Assembly: GCF_049306965.1 (NCBI RefSeq)
Contig: NC_133178.1
Location: 51,259,001-51,323,000, forward strand
Reading direction: 5' to 3'
Source: Danio rerio
Lineage: Eukaryota; Chordata; Actinopteri; Cypriniformes; Danionidae
Length of the DNA stretch: 64,000 bases
The notes below the pieces were generated by a model. The model saw only the letters and a list, made by a program, of their open reading frames with translations, had not been told where the DNA came from and searched no databases. Both the position numbers and the translations under genes were made by a program. Positions 44,739-57,141 of this stretch are shown one piece after another. Each line of letters begins with the position of its first letter. The stretch's first letter is position 1.

Positions 44739-47700
44739 ATGTCGACACGAGTTTTAACTTTAACGTTACTGAAAAAGCGACACCTGATGCAGTGTTTTTG
44801 GAGTACAGTCGGTTCTGTACATCTGAGATCTATCGCTTCTGATAAAATTCCTTCTCATGCAGTTGAAGCGTCTCTTTATGTACACGTGAGTGTCACGGTT
44901 TGACAGTTTCTGCAACTGAGCAGAACAGTCAGTGTATCATGCGCATGTATTTCTTTTGTTCTTCAGTGGCCCTACTGCCTAAAAAGATGCTCCTACTGCA
45001 ACTTTAACAAGTATATCCTCCGAAGTGAAAACCACGATACCATGACAGAATGTCTGCAGAAAGAGACAGAGACTTTACTGAAACTCAGTCAGGTGTCCAG
45101 GTCAGTGTGCTGCTAAAAAGGAAGGCTTAGATTGTATTTGTGATATTTGTAATTCTAACTGTGAAATGTAATTTAAAACGGGTTTTTAAATATCACGTGT
45201 AAATAAATGAAAAAATAAATGAAAATAATTGAAAATGTTGGATTACAAAAGTTTACATTGATTATATGGTCAAGAAGAGAAATTAGGAAAGCATGCTGAC
45301 ATACAATATGGAAATATTGTGCTAATTTTTGCTTATTTGTTTCTTTTGTTGAACACAAATCAAGATATATTGAAGAATGTTGGGGGAAAAACAGCCATTG
45401 ACATCCAAACGAATAAATACTATGGAAGTCAGTGGCAGTTTTTCTTCAGCACATATTAATCTTCATTAATCGTCATTATAAATTAATTCTTCAGCATATT
45501 TTCCTTTCTGTTAAACTGAAGAAAGACAGGTTTGGAATGAGTAAATTTTAAACAATAATTACATTTTTTGGTGAACTTTCTCTTTAATTTTGCCTGTTCT
45601 GCAGGATTACCTCAGTGTTTTTCGGAGGAGGAACACCCAGTCTGGCTCAGTCCTCCACTATTGCTGCAGTGTTAGAGACCGTGACCAAAAACAGCAATCT
45701 TTCAGATCTTGCAGAAGTCACTCTAGAAGTCAATCCAACACCTGCTGGAAAAGCTCGTCTGAAAGACTTCACCCTGGCAGGAGTGAACCGCTTCTCTATC
45801 GGAGTTCAGGTGTTAAATGCACACACTGCACTGTTTCCAGAAATAAAGTAATATTTTTTAATGTTCTGACACACACTGTTACTTACATTTTAAAGTGACT
45901 AATACAGTATGATGCAATTAAAACAATATTTCAGGAAATTAACCCAAAAACCAAAATTCTACCATCATTTACTTATCTTCCACTTGTTCCAAAATCTGTT
46001 GAACACAAAATAACATGCACATCACCACAGTTAAGCATATTTCATATTAGATTTCCCATTGGCAAAATCCGTTTCATTGCAAAAAATGTGTTGGTCTTCA
46101 CATTTATATTGGTAGTTTATTATGCTTAATAATAAATTAGCTGTTTTTATATTCATAATTTCCATTTCTTTTTCTACACTCAATACTGTCTATAGTTTTT
46201 TTTTGTAAGCATATTTATAAATGCACAATAAAATAGTTTCGTAGGCTACAGGTAATCTATTTTGGTAAGGTTTCGCTTTATAAAAAAAAAAAAAAAACTA
46301 TAGTGCATAGTACTTTGGGTACAATCAGGTGACATTTGTCAACAAATAAAGATTAGAATAAAAGTTAAAGGTGTAAAGTCATCAACCAAAGATTGATATT
46401 TTTAGCAGCTACATTATCCTATATTTAGCTATATCATTTCATCTAACATAAGCTTATTCATAAATGGTCGTTATAGTCAGAAATACTATTTCATTCATTC
46501 ATTTTCTTTTCGGCTTTGTGCCTTTATTAATCTGGGGTCGCCAGAGCGGAATGAACTGCCAGCATATCCAGCATATGTTTCATGCAGCGGATGCCCTTCC
46601 AGCTGCAACCCATCTCTGGGAAACATCCATACACAATCATACACTACAAACAATTTAGCCTACCCAATTCACCTGTACCGCATGTCTTTGGACTGTGGGG
46701 GAAACCCACACGAACACAGGGACAACATGCAAACTTCACACAGAAATGCCAACTGACACAGCAGAGGCTCAAACCAGCGACCGTCTTGTTGTGAGGCAAC
46801 AGCACTACCTACTGCAACACCGCATCACCCAGAAATATTTATCCAATTAATTTATTTATTTGCTCAATTATTTAATTTTGGACACATTGGGAGTTTTTTC
46901 TTATTTAGAATCATGAACATGCATGCCACGTTTCAACATTTTTTAAATTCCTTTTTAAAATTTTCAATGTTTTTGGTCAATTTGACCCACCGGTTTTGTT
47001 TATGTTTATTAAATGTAGTTAATTTTTTGTAAGTAAATATATACAGTTGATGTCAGAATTATATAGTTGACGCCCCGCTTTAAATGATATATTTTTTTGT
47101 TGTTTTATATTTCTCAAATGGTGTTTAACAGAACAAGAAAATTTTCAAATGACTTTTTATATATATTTTTTTCTTCTTGAGAGTCTTATTTGTTTTATTT
47201 CAGCTAGAATACAAGCAGTTTTCAATAAATAAAAAAAATGAAGGTAAAAATTATTAGCCCTTTAAGTTATCTATTTTTTTTTGCTAGTCTACAGAACAAA
47301 TCATCGTTATACAATAACTTGCCTAATTAACCTAACCTGCTTGGTTAACCTAATTAACCTAGTTAAGCCTTTAAATGTCACTTTAGAAGTGTCTTGAAAA
47401 ATATCTAGTCAAGTATAATTTACTGTCATCATGGCAAAGATAAAATAAATCAGTTATAAGAAATTAGTTATTATTATGTTTAGAAATGTGTTAAAAAATC
47501 CTCTCTCCGTTAACCAGAAATTGGGGGAAAAATAAACAGGGCAGCAAATAATTCAGGGGAGATAATAATTATGACTTCAACTGTATATTGTATATATAGC
47601 TTATTGAGACTGTATATATGTAGTTGACTATTAGGCAGTAAAAAATATGAAACAACATTTAAAAAAAAAACATGTTTATATTTATGTAGTTTTAAGTCTA

Positions 47701-50700
47701 AGTATCACTAACTTTATCAGTTCTTTCAGCTATAAAACAATTTAAATTGTGAAACAAATTATATTAGTTCAGTTTAGTATAAATCTCACTGTTGAAGTTC
47801 AGTTCAGTTTATCTCAGATCAGTTTAATGCAAAGGTCACTACTGAAGGCCGATCCACTGAAGAGCAACTCCACCAATGCACATCTCCACCAGTCCCAACC
47901 AAGTAAGCCAGAGGCGACAGTGGCAAACTTCATCAGTTGAAGGAAGAGAACAAAAAACAAAAACCCAGAGGGAAACCAGCCTCGCGATTACTATTCCTCT
48001 AGGCGGAGCTGCAGTCTGGACATTGGATCGGAGGCTTGAGAATGATGAACATCTGTCATGTAGAAGGTGGTGGGAGTTCAAACTAGCCAACGAGATCATT
48101 GCAGTGACTCTTCTGTCACTGGAGTCTTTGCAGGAATTAGAATTATACTCTTGACTCCTCAATACCCACAACAGCCATCTGTCAGAATACAGGTCAGATT
48201 GATGATTATGTAGATGTAAGGAAAACTGACATCAGGGTAGATGCTAACCAGATTACAGTGTCTGTTAATCTGGTTGCCCTGAAAAATGCAACCTAACAAT
48301 TCATTTGTGTTTTATGTGTATGCTAATACAAAATGTTGTGTCTTTAGTCTAGCTTTAAATAGACCTGTAAAACTGTTTCTGAACAATTTTTGCATTTACC
48401 TAAGCCATAGACCTTTTATGTAGATATCAGAGAACAAATTAAGATATTGTATAAATACATTTTATAACACCTTTAATTTAAAATAGTTTAATATGCATTT
48501 ATGGCAATTGGCATACATTTTTATCAGTTTCTGCATTTGGAAATTTTGCTGATGCATATAGATTTAAACAAGTTTTCCGTTTAAAATGATACATTTTCAA
48601 GAAATATTGTTTAAATGCTTTAAAAGCACTTAAGGTTTTTTTTCTGTCAGCAGTGCAATATAGACCAAGTGTGACCTGACTAGTAAGGTTTGGATGAAAA
48701 TTAAGTTCAGTATGTAGGTTTAGTGAAAAACACCCCATAGGTCAAATGGTTTTTTTTTTTTTCTCCTTAGTCGTTAAATGCCGATCACCTGAGGATACTA
48801 GGTAGGGATCACAGTGTCCAGCATGCCCTTCAGACAGTGTCCGAGGCCCGGAAGCTCTGCCCAGGACGTGTGTCAGTGGACATCATGTTTGCTCTTCCAG
48901 GTCAAAGCGTATCATGCTGGCAGAAACAGCTGGAGGAGCTGCTTTATGTTTGTGATGATCACATTTCTTTGTATCAGCTGACTCTGGAACGAGGAACCCA
49001 GCTTTTTAAACAGGTTGAGAGTGGTAAACTAAGCGTACCTGGAGATGAAGTCACTGCTGTCATGTACAAAACAGCTTGCAGAGTCCTGGAGGAGAGTGGC
49101 TTCCATCAATATGAGGTGTCCAACTTCGCCAGAAATGTAAGTTAGGATTTGATCATATTCTTTTATGCTGGAAAAATTGAAGTTCTGAAGTTTTGGTTTG
49201 ATTCAGAAAAAAATATAGAATGCACTTTCTGTATTCTAAATGATTAGCCCTACTGTGAATTGCCATTCTTTTTCAACTATTTCCCAAATGATGGTAGGCA
49301 GACAAGGACAATTTTACAGCATTTTCTTTATATTGTTTTTTTCTTCTAGAGAAATTCCTATGTCAAGTGACTTGCTTAATTAGCTTAGTTAACTTAAATG
49401 AACCAAACCTAAATTGACCTAGTTAAGCTATTAAATGTCACTTTAAGGTGAATACTGGCATCTTGCTGTGACGCTATGGCAGTGCGTTACTTAATAAAAA
49501 TGAGTTATTAAAAGAATTATGTTTTTTTTAACTATTACCTTCAATTTTTACTTTAGCATTATTATATACAATTTACAGTACTTAAAGTCTAAAACACTGC
49601 GTGCACGGTTCAATCATTTCTATGCAATTAAATGTATAGAAAAATTATTTTAATAATGAAAAAATAATTTTGTTGTTTTATCAAAAGAATTACTTGATTT
49701 CTCATATTAAATCAAGGTTGATTTTTCTGTGAAACATGCATGTTTTTATGAGCTCTTTTATATTTTTTTGGTCACATCATGTAAAAAATTACTTTTCTGC
49801 TAACATAAGAATGTGTTTTGAAACGTTTAAAACATCTTGATTTCCATTTATTGTCAGATGACGTTGACAAGTTTTATCAGTGTCTCAGCAGCTTAGTACA
49901 TGCAAGGCACAAATGCAGTTCCCCTTCGGTTGGGGAACTTCAGTGCTATTAAGTGGATTTGATCTTTGTGAAAATCCACGAAATGGGAGGATTCGGTTCA
50001 GAAGCCGCTTGTCTGAAAGAGTATTGAACGGGCCAATGAAAGCAATGAGTTGGCAGCGTAAGCTTGCACAGGTGTGCTTCATTGCCAATTATCCCAGCAT
50101 ATAAGCACACCTGGAGCGAGCAAATGGCATCCTTTTAAGCTGAAGAGACTTTCTGATCGAGTCGATGAGGGTTTCTCCTGCTGTGAACAGCGATTCTGAG
50201 CGAACGAGAGCATTCTCCCGGTCCAGAGTGTGTACACGCAGCGGCAGACGGTTGAGCTGGGTTTCTCCCTTGCCTGGCATTCTTTGGGTCTGGTCCTCCA
50301 GAGCGGTGCGTATAAAGTTGCAAACTTCACAGAAAGAGCAACACAGTCGTGCATCACGTCATTTTCAGGACGGCGCTCCGACTGTGCGTTTTTGGATGCG
50401 GTGGTTTCCTGTTCTCGGATGATGGGCACGGGCACTGCGTTACATGCCTGGGGGGTCTAGCATGTTAATGCGCTGCTCGCGGGTAGTTCATGTCGTCATT
50501 GCGATGCCATGACTGTTGCACAGTAAAGATCGCGGCTAGCCTTTGCAAAAAGGCAAACCACCCCAGTTGTCCCCTGCTCTGCAGCGGGCACTCAGGCAGA
50601 TCTGAAGGTTTCAGCGAGAGATAATCCGTCGCCCATGGGCCCGCGGACCTCCCGCTCCTCTAAGCGCTCCATCCAAGCTTCGGGCGGGGGAAGCGATCCG

Positions 50701-53700
50701 TCTAACAGATGGTAGCCCTTACGCCCAGATGTCCACTGCGGCATCGGAGGGTGGGCTTTCATTGTCCGATGATGATCCAGACCCGCTCGCCCCCTCCGGG
50801 CAGGTGAGCGCTGTCACTATGGATCCTGAAACGGACATTTTAGCCGTGCTTTCCCGGGCTGCTTCGGCCATGGGTTGGAGATGGTTTATCCCCCAGCTCG
50901 CGGCCGGACCGACTAGAGGGGTGTTCCCTTCTTCCCGGAGGTGCACAGTAGGCTCACGTGGTCTTGAAAAGCACTTTTTTCTGCTTGTGCTGCGTGTCCC
51001 TCCACCCTCACCACTCTTGACACTGGAACAGCCAGGGGGTATGTGGCGATTCCTCAGGTTGAGTGCGCGATGGCGGTCAATCCGCGCGGCGCCTCTTCTT
51101 GGCGGGGTCCGCCTCGTCTCCCATCCAAAGCCTGTAAGTTATCTGCCTCCCTCGGAGCTAGAGCTTACTGCTTCCGCCTTGCATGCAATAGCCACCTACC
51201 AGCGCTACCAAGCGCAGGCGCTGGCCGAGCTGCACGAGGGTGGGTCCAACCCAGGCTTACGAGCTTCGCACCGCCGCCGACTTAGCTCTTCGGACTACTG
51301 AGTCCGCTGCGTGTGCGTTGGGGAGGACGATGTCCACATTAGTGATCCAGGAGCGCCACTCCTGGCTGATATGCGCGAAGTCGACAAAGTCTGCTTTCTT
51401 GACTTCCCCATATCCCAAGCCAGGTTCGGCGACACCGTCTGTGAATTCACCCAGGAATTCAAGGCGGTGAGAGAGCAATTGATGGGTGATGTCTTATCGG
51501 CGGTCCGTAGCCCGCTCCGCCCGCCGTGCCATTCATACCTGCTCCTTGCCGAAGGCGCCTGTCTACGAGAGCTGCTCCGCCCCCGCACACGCCTCTGGCG
51601 AAGCGAGCGCGTCGGGCACCTCGGAAGCAGGCAGCCCCCCCTGCCCAGAACGGACCGCGAAGCGTCCCTGGGACAGGCCATCTGGAGAAGAGGGAACTCC
51701 CCGCTGGAGGAGGCACTTTTTACTGCCATGAAAACATCATGAAAGAGCACTTTTCCACTTCCCCGGATGTGACAGCCCGAAATCTGCCAGTCTGGGACGC
51801 TATGCTTTCTAGCTTGCAGATTCAGTGCGTTTCGCCAGTGGCTCACGAGCGCTGGGAGGACGGTCTCCTTTCTCCCACCCCTCGAGCCTCTTCTCCGGAG
51901 CTCGGGTGCGGAGTGAGAGCAAATATCTCACCTCCAGCTTTTCCGTGGGACCCGCGTGCTTCCCGGATCAGCACACCCACTCCGCGCTGCCCCACTGCTG
52001 GTACGTCAGCGATTGTAGCGATGTGTCCATTAGCGAGAGCTCTGCCTGCCTGCTCTGCCTGCCAGCTCTTCGCGGTGGCTCATACGCACAATCAGACTTG
52101 GCTATGCGATTCAGTTCGCGAAACGGCCCCCCAAGTCACGGGTGTGTATTCACCAGGGTCAGCCCCCTGTCCGCCCCTGTCTTGCAAGAGGAGATTGCTG
52201 TCCTCCTGGCGAAGGATGCAATTGAGCCGCTCCCTCCAGCCGAGATGGAGAGCGGGTTTTACAGCCCACACTTCATCGTGCCCAAAAAGAGCGGTGGGTC
52301 ACAGCCAATCCTAGATCTGCGCGTTTTGAACCGCTGTCTGCACAAGCTGCCGTTCAGAATGCTCACGCAGAAGCGCATCCTCCGGTGCATTCGTCCTCTG
52401 GGTTGGTCTGCAGCATTAGACCTGATGGACGCGTATTTCCATGTCTCCACTCTTCCTCGCCAATGTCAGTTTCTGCGGTTTGCGTTTGAAGGTCGAGCTT
52501 GGCAATACAAAGCCCTCCCCTTCGGGCTCTCTCTGTCTCCGCGGGTCCTCACCAAGCCCGCGGAGGGTGCCTTAGCGCCCCTTCTGCTCGCGGGCATCTG
52601 CATACTCAATTTTCTTAACGACTGGCTGATTTTTGAGAAATTGATTATGCACAGAGACAAAGTGCTCCGGCACTTCCATCTGTTGGGGTTTCAGGTCAAC
52701 CGAGAAAAGAGCAAACTCGCCCCCGTGCAGAGGATCTCTTCTCTCGGGGTGGAGCTGGACTCGGTCACCATTGCAGCGCGCCTCTCCGGAGAGCGTGCTC
52801 AGCTGATGCTGTACTGTCTGGGAGAGCTCGACAGTAAAATAGTGGTCCCACTGAAACTATTTCAGAGGCTCCTGGGGCATATGGCATCCGGAGCCGCTTC
52901 ATGCCGCTCAGATTACTCTATATGAGACCACTTCAGCACTGGCTTCACGATCGAGTCCCCAGACGCGCATGGCACGCGCGCGCACACCTAGTCTCTGTTA
53001 CTGCGCTGTGTCGCCATGCCCTCAGCCTTTGGAGCGACCCCTCGTTCCTACAGGCCTGGGTGTCTCTAGGACAGGCGTCCAGTCTTGTTGTCGTTTCAAC
53101 AGACGCTTCCAACACGGGCTGGGGGGCTGTGCGTTGCGGGCATGTGGCTGCGGACCTGTGGAAAGGTACCCAGTTGCATTGGCATATCGCCTGGAGCTGT
53201 TGGCAGTGTTCCTCGCTCTCCACCGTTTTTGTCCGGTGCTGGAGCGGCAACACCTGCTGGTCAGGACGGACAGTACGGCGGCGGCAGCGTATATCAGCCG
53301 TATGGGGGTATGCGCTCTCGCCGCATGTCTCAGCTCGCCCGCCGTCTACTCTTCTGGAGTCATCCGCGGCTGAAATCGATGCACGCCATTCATATTCAGG
53401 CAAGCTCAACCGTACAGCCGATGCGCTCTCACGGCAGCCTTACGTCCTGGAGAATGGAGACTCCACCCCGAGTCTGTTCAGCTGATATGGGCGCGATCTG
53501 TTGCTTCCCCCGAGATCGCTCATTGCCAGTTGTTCTTTCCCTGACGAGTGCTCTCGGCACGGATGCACTGGCTTACAGCTGGCCTCGAGGCATGCGCAAA
53601 TACGCGCTTCCCCCAGTGAGCCTGCTCGCGCAGTTACTGTGCAAGGTCACAGAGGACGAGGAACAGGTTGCTGGTTGTGCCCCTCTGGCTCAACCGGACC

Positions 53701-56700
53701 GGGATGTCAGAGCTCTCCCTCGCGATAGCCCTCCCCTGGCAGTTCCCTTCGAGAGAGCACCTACTCTCTTAGGGACAGGGCACCATCTGGCACCCTCGCC
53801 GATCTTTGGAGGTCCTTAGATGCAAGAAAGACTTGGGTAACCTCCGATTTTGGTGGCTATTACCGTCACTCGGGCTAGAGCCCCCTCCCCGAGCGCGCCT
53901 ATGCCCTGAAGTGGAGTCTATTCACTGAATGGTGTGTCTCTCGCAGAGAAGACCCCCGTAATTTGCCAGATCAGCGTTGTGCTTTCTTTACGCCGAGAGA
54001 AGCTGGAGAGCAGGCTGTCACCCTCCACACTCAAGGTTACGTGGCTGCCATCTCCGCTCTCATGACGCGGTGGCTGGCAGCACCGTGGGACACATAACCT
54101 CATCATCCGGTTCCTCAGGGGCGCTAAGCCAATAAATCCACCCCGCCCCCTCTCATGCCCTCTTAGGATTTCTTCGCTCCTCGACTCAGTATATTTCTGT
54201 CCCTGAAGACAGCTCTGCTGGTCCCGTTGATATCGCTTAGAGGGTCGGGGACCCGGAGGCATTTTTCGGTCAGTGACTCGTGCCTGTAATTGGGCTGGCT
54301 TCTCTCACGTCCTGAGACCCCGCCCGCGATATGTGCCCAAGGTTCCTACCACTCCGTTTTAATACTAGGTAGTGTGCCTGCAAGCGCTGCCCTCGGAGGA
54401 GGTAGACCCAGCCCTTTCTTTATTGTCCAGTTCGCGTCTTGAGTATTATTCGGACCGCACTCAGAGTTTGGATCATCTGAGCAGCTATTCGTCTGTTATG
54501 GTGGTCGGCAGCAGGGAAGTGCCGTACTGAAATAAGTTTTTCCACTGGATTGTGGATGCCATTCTCTCGCTTATCAGAGCTGAGGTGAGCCGCTTGCCTC
54601 GAGAGTGCGTGCGCACTCCATTCGGAGATTCGCATCCTCTCGAGCGCGCGCACGCGGCGCCTCTCTAGCAGACATCTGTAGAGCTGCGGGCTGGGTGACA
54701 CCCAACACATTTGCAAGGTTTTACAATCTGCGAGTGGAGCCGGTTTCCTCAAGGGTATTAGGTAACCCTTGGTGATTGAGGAAACAATTCGGAAGGGTGT
54801 TGAAACACACTTGCTGCGCCATTCTCCCTAACACGGAGGTACGTGCGCCTTTTTATCTGTCAGTAAAGTTCCCCGTCAGGTGAGCCCTGCAGATTCCTCC
54901 GTGGCCCCCAGCACTGACTCAGCGGAGTAGTCACTTGCTGGCCCACTATGTTGTAGGTCTGCCCGCTGGTCAGCCTGCGTTTTGGGTATAGGTGTCTGCT
55001 ATGCGTGATCCCCACTAGGCGATCGCATATGCTTATTCCGCCACGGTTAAGTCCCCCCCCCCCTGGGCGGACCTGTGTCTTCCCTCTCCGATAACCACTC
55101 TTTTGCGAAGCATACTCCCCTTTTTAGGGCTAGTCCATATGTAAATTCTGCCATCAATCCCCCCTTGGGTAACGGATGGCCTCCGCAGCGTCCTCCCTAT
55201 CGGGATTGCACGCTTCCCAACGTACTGTCGTATTTTCCTAGAATTATCTAGATGCTCACGACTTCCCAAAAAATATATCTAAATCCGTAAGACTTCTGTT
55301 GAAGTAGGACAGGGACACGTTGGAGGACCGCGCCTCCCATGATGTGGGTGCGTCACGCTTGCTTGACTATCCCCTCATCGGGGGCGTTGGTAAGGTGCAG
55401 TCATTATGGCGCTTTCCATAGTTCTCCCATTGCGTGGATTTTCACTAAGATCAAATCCACTTAATAGCACTGAAGTTCCCCAACCGAAGGGGAACGTTCG
55501 AGGTTACAGAAGTAACCCTTCGTTCCCCGAGGAGGGGAACGGAAGTGCTATACTCCGTCGCCATTATGACTGTCCCTTAGCTGTTTGAAAGTCTCTTCAG
55601 CTTAAAAGGATGGTGTTTGCTCGCTCCAGGTGTGCTTATATGCTGGGATAATTGGCAATGAAGCACACCTGTGCAAACTTACGCTGCCAATTCATTGCTT
55701 TCATTGGCCCGATCAATACTCTTTCAGACAAGCGGCTTCTAAACCGAATCCTCCCATTTCGTGGATTTTTTTACAAAGATCAAATCCACTTAATAGCACT
55801 TCCGTTCCCCTCCTCGGGGAACGAAGGGTTACTTCTGTAACCTCGAACGTTTCATTTGAATCGGAACAAGTTTTATTTTTCCAGTTTTGTAATGTTTTAT
55901 ATCACTTTTCAGGAATCAGTGATGTGAATCATTTTGGATTTTTTTAATTATAAATTTTTTATAGAACGCTGTCAGTGAACACAATATGGGCTACTGGAGA
56001 GGACACCAGTACATCGGTGTAGGACCAGGTACATTCATTTACAATCACATACACTGCTGTTAAAAAGTTTGGGGTCACTCAGGGGTTTGTTTTTGAATAC
56101 CATGTGTACCATTATCTAGCTATGGTTTGTTAAATAAGTAACACATAAGGAACTGCTAAAAAAAAACAACAAAAAAAAACTGTTCTTACTATTCATCAAG
56201 AATGCTGTTAAATGGTTGCAAGGCTTGAAGCTTGCACTGCTATTCTGGACCAATAATTGAAACAGAAAGCAGTTAAAGGATGGCATGTTTTAATCAATCA
56301 TTTATCTGATTCCATTGTAATTAATCTGACTCCATTTAAAGATGTTTTTATCGTTAACAAAGAGTAAGAATCTCAATGCCTTAAAGCAGGTAAAGTTGTT
56401 TATTAAGTTACATGCTTAAACATACAGACAGTAGAATAAACTACTGTATAGAGAAACTTAGAGGAACGTATGTACTGCTGTGTAACAAAGACTGAAACTG
56501 CCTTTGTTAGCAGATGAGGCTATGCACCAGTGTGCGGTGGAAGCTAAGTAAAAGCCATTCTCCCCCATCAACAGTCACGTTTTCTTATACCCTGAGCAAA
56601 GCATTGTCAAACATGAGTGAAATGCCAACCCCCAAAACCAGCTGAACATGAAAGCAAAGTTGAGGAGGTGGGGGAGAAGTACATTAACATACTCTCCTCA

Positions 56701-57049
56701 GGCCATGGCTCAACAATAGTAAATAGATTGTATATTGAAATACATCAATGTCTCTATTAGGTTCATCACTACAATGGTGAAGTTATAAACTGTCAAATGA
56801 CACCAAACATAACAAAGTTATATGAAACATTACAAGCAGATTAATTGTGTATGGTGAAAAGCACACATGGTTTCTGTAAAACAACTGGCAGAGCTGTGAT
56901 GAACTCTGCCACTCCAGAAGGACTCCTCCTTTGATTGCAATGTCCCAGTAGCCTTAGTCTTTCATTAGCATTGAAGGAATAATATATAATATTTTCTCAG
57001 GTGGTTCTCATGTTTTTCACAAAAAAAAAAGAAAAAAAAAAAGAAAAAG

Positions 57050-57141
<92 letters not shown>

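Larger units (their letters stand above)
49918..55848 (+). mobile_element. DIRS-type tyrosine-recombinase retroelement fossil in rsad1 intron 4
   Basis: GC-rich island of about 5.9 kb with inverted terminal repeats (49918-50153 and 55587-55848) and an internal complementary region (about 55428-55551), the arrangement that defines DIRS elements. Parts in order on the plus strand are a gag-like stretch (about 50.7-51.7 kb), a reverse transcriptase (about 52.1-52.9 kb, with [10 protein letters not shown] and [10 protein letters not shown]), an RNase H (about 53.1-53.4 kb, with [10 protein letters not shown]) and a tyrosine-recombinase region (about 53.8-54.8 kb, with an [11 protein letters not shown] block near its end). 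Coding parts are interrupted by a handful of breaks, so it is a fossil; the well-kept ends and long open stretches suggest fairly recent arrival. It lies in the same orientation as rsad1, between exons 4 and 5. Confidence 0.88.

Noticed and set aside
47839-48171. Opposed open frames of about 100 codons in rsad1 intron 3
   Set aside because: Neither strand shows a domain; composition suggests a dispersed repeat.
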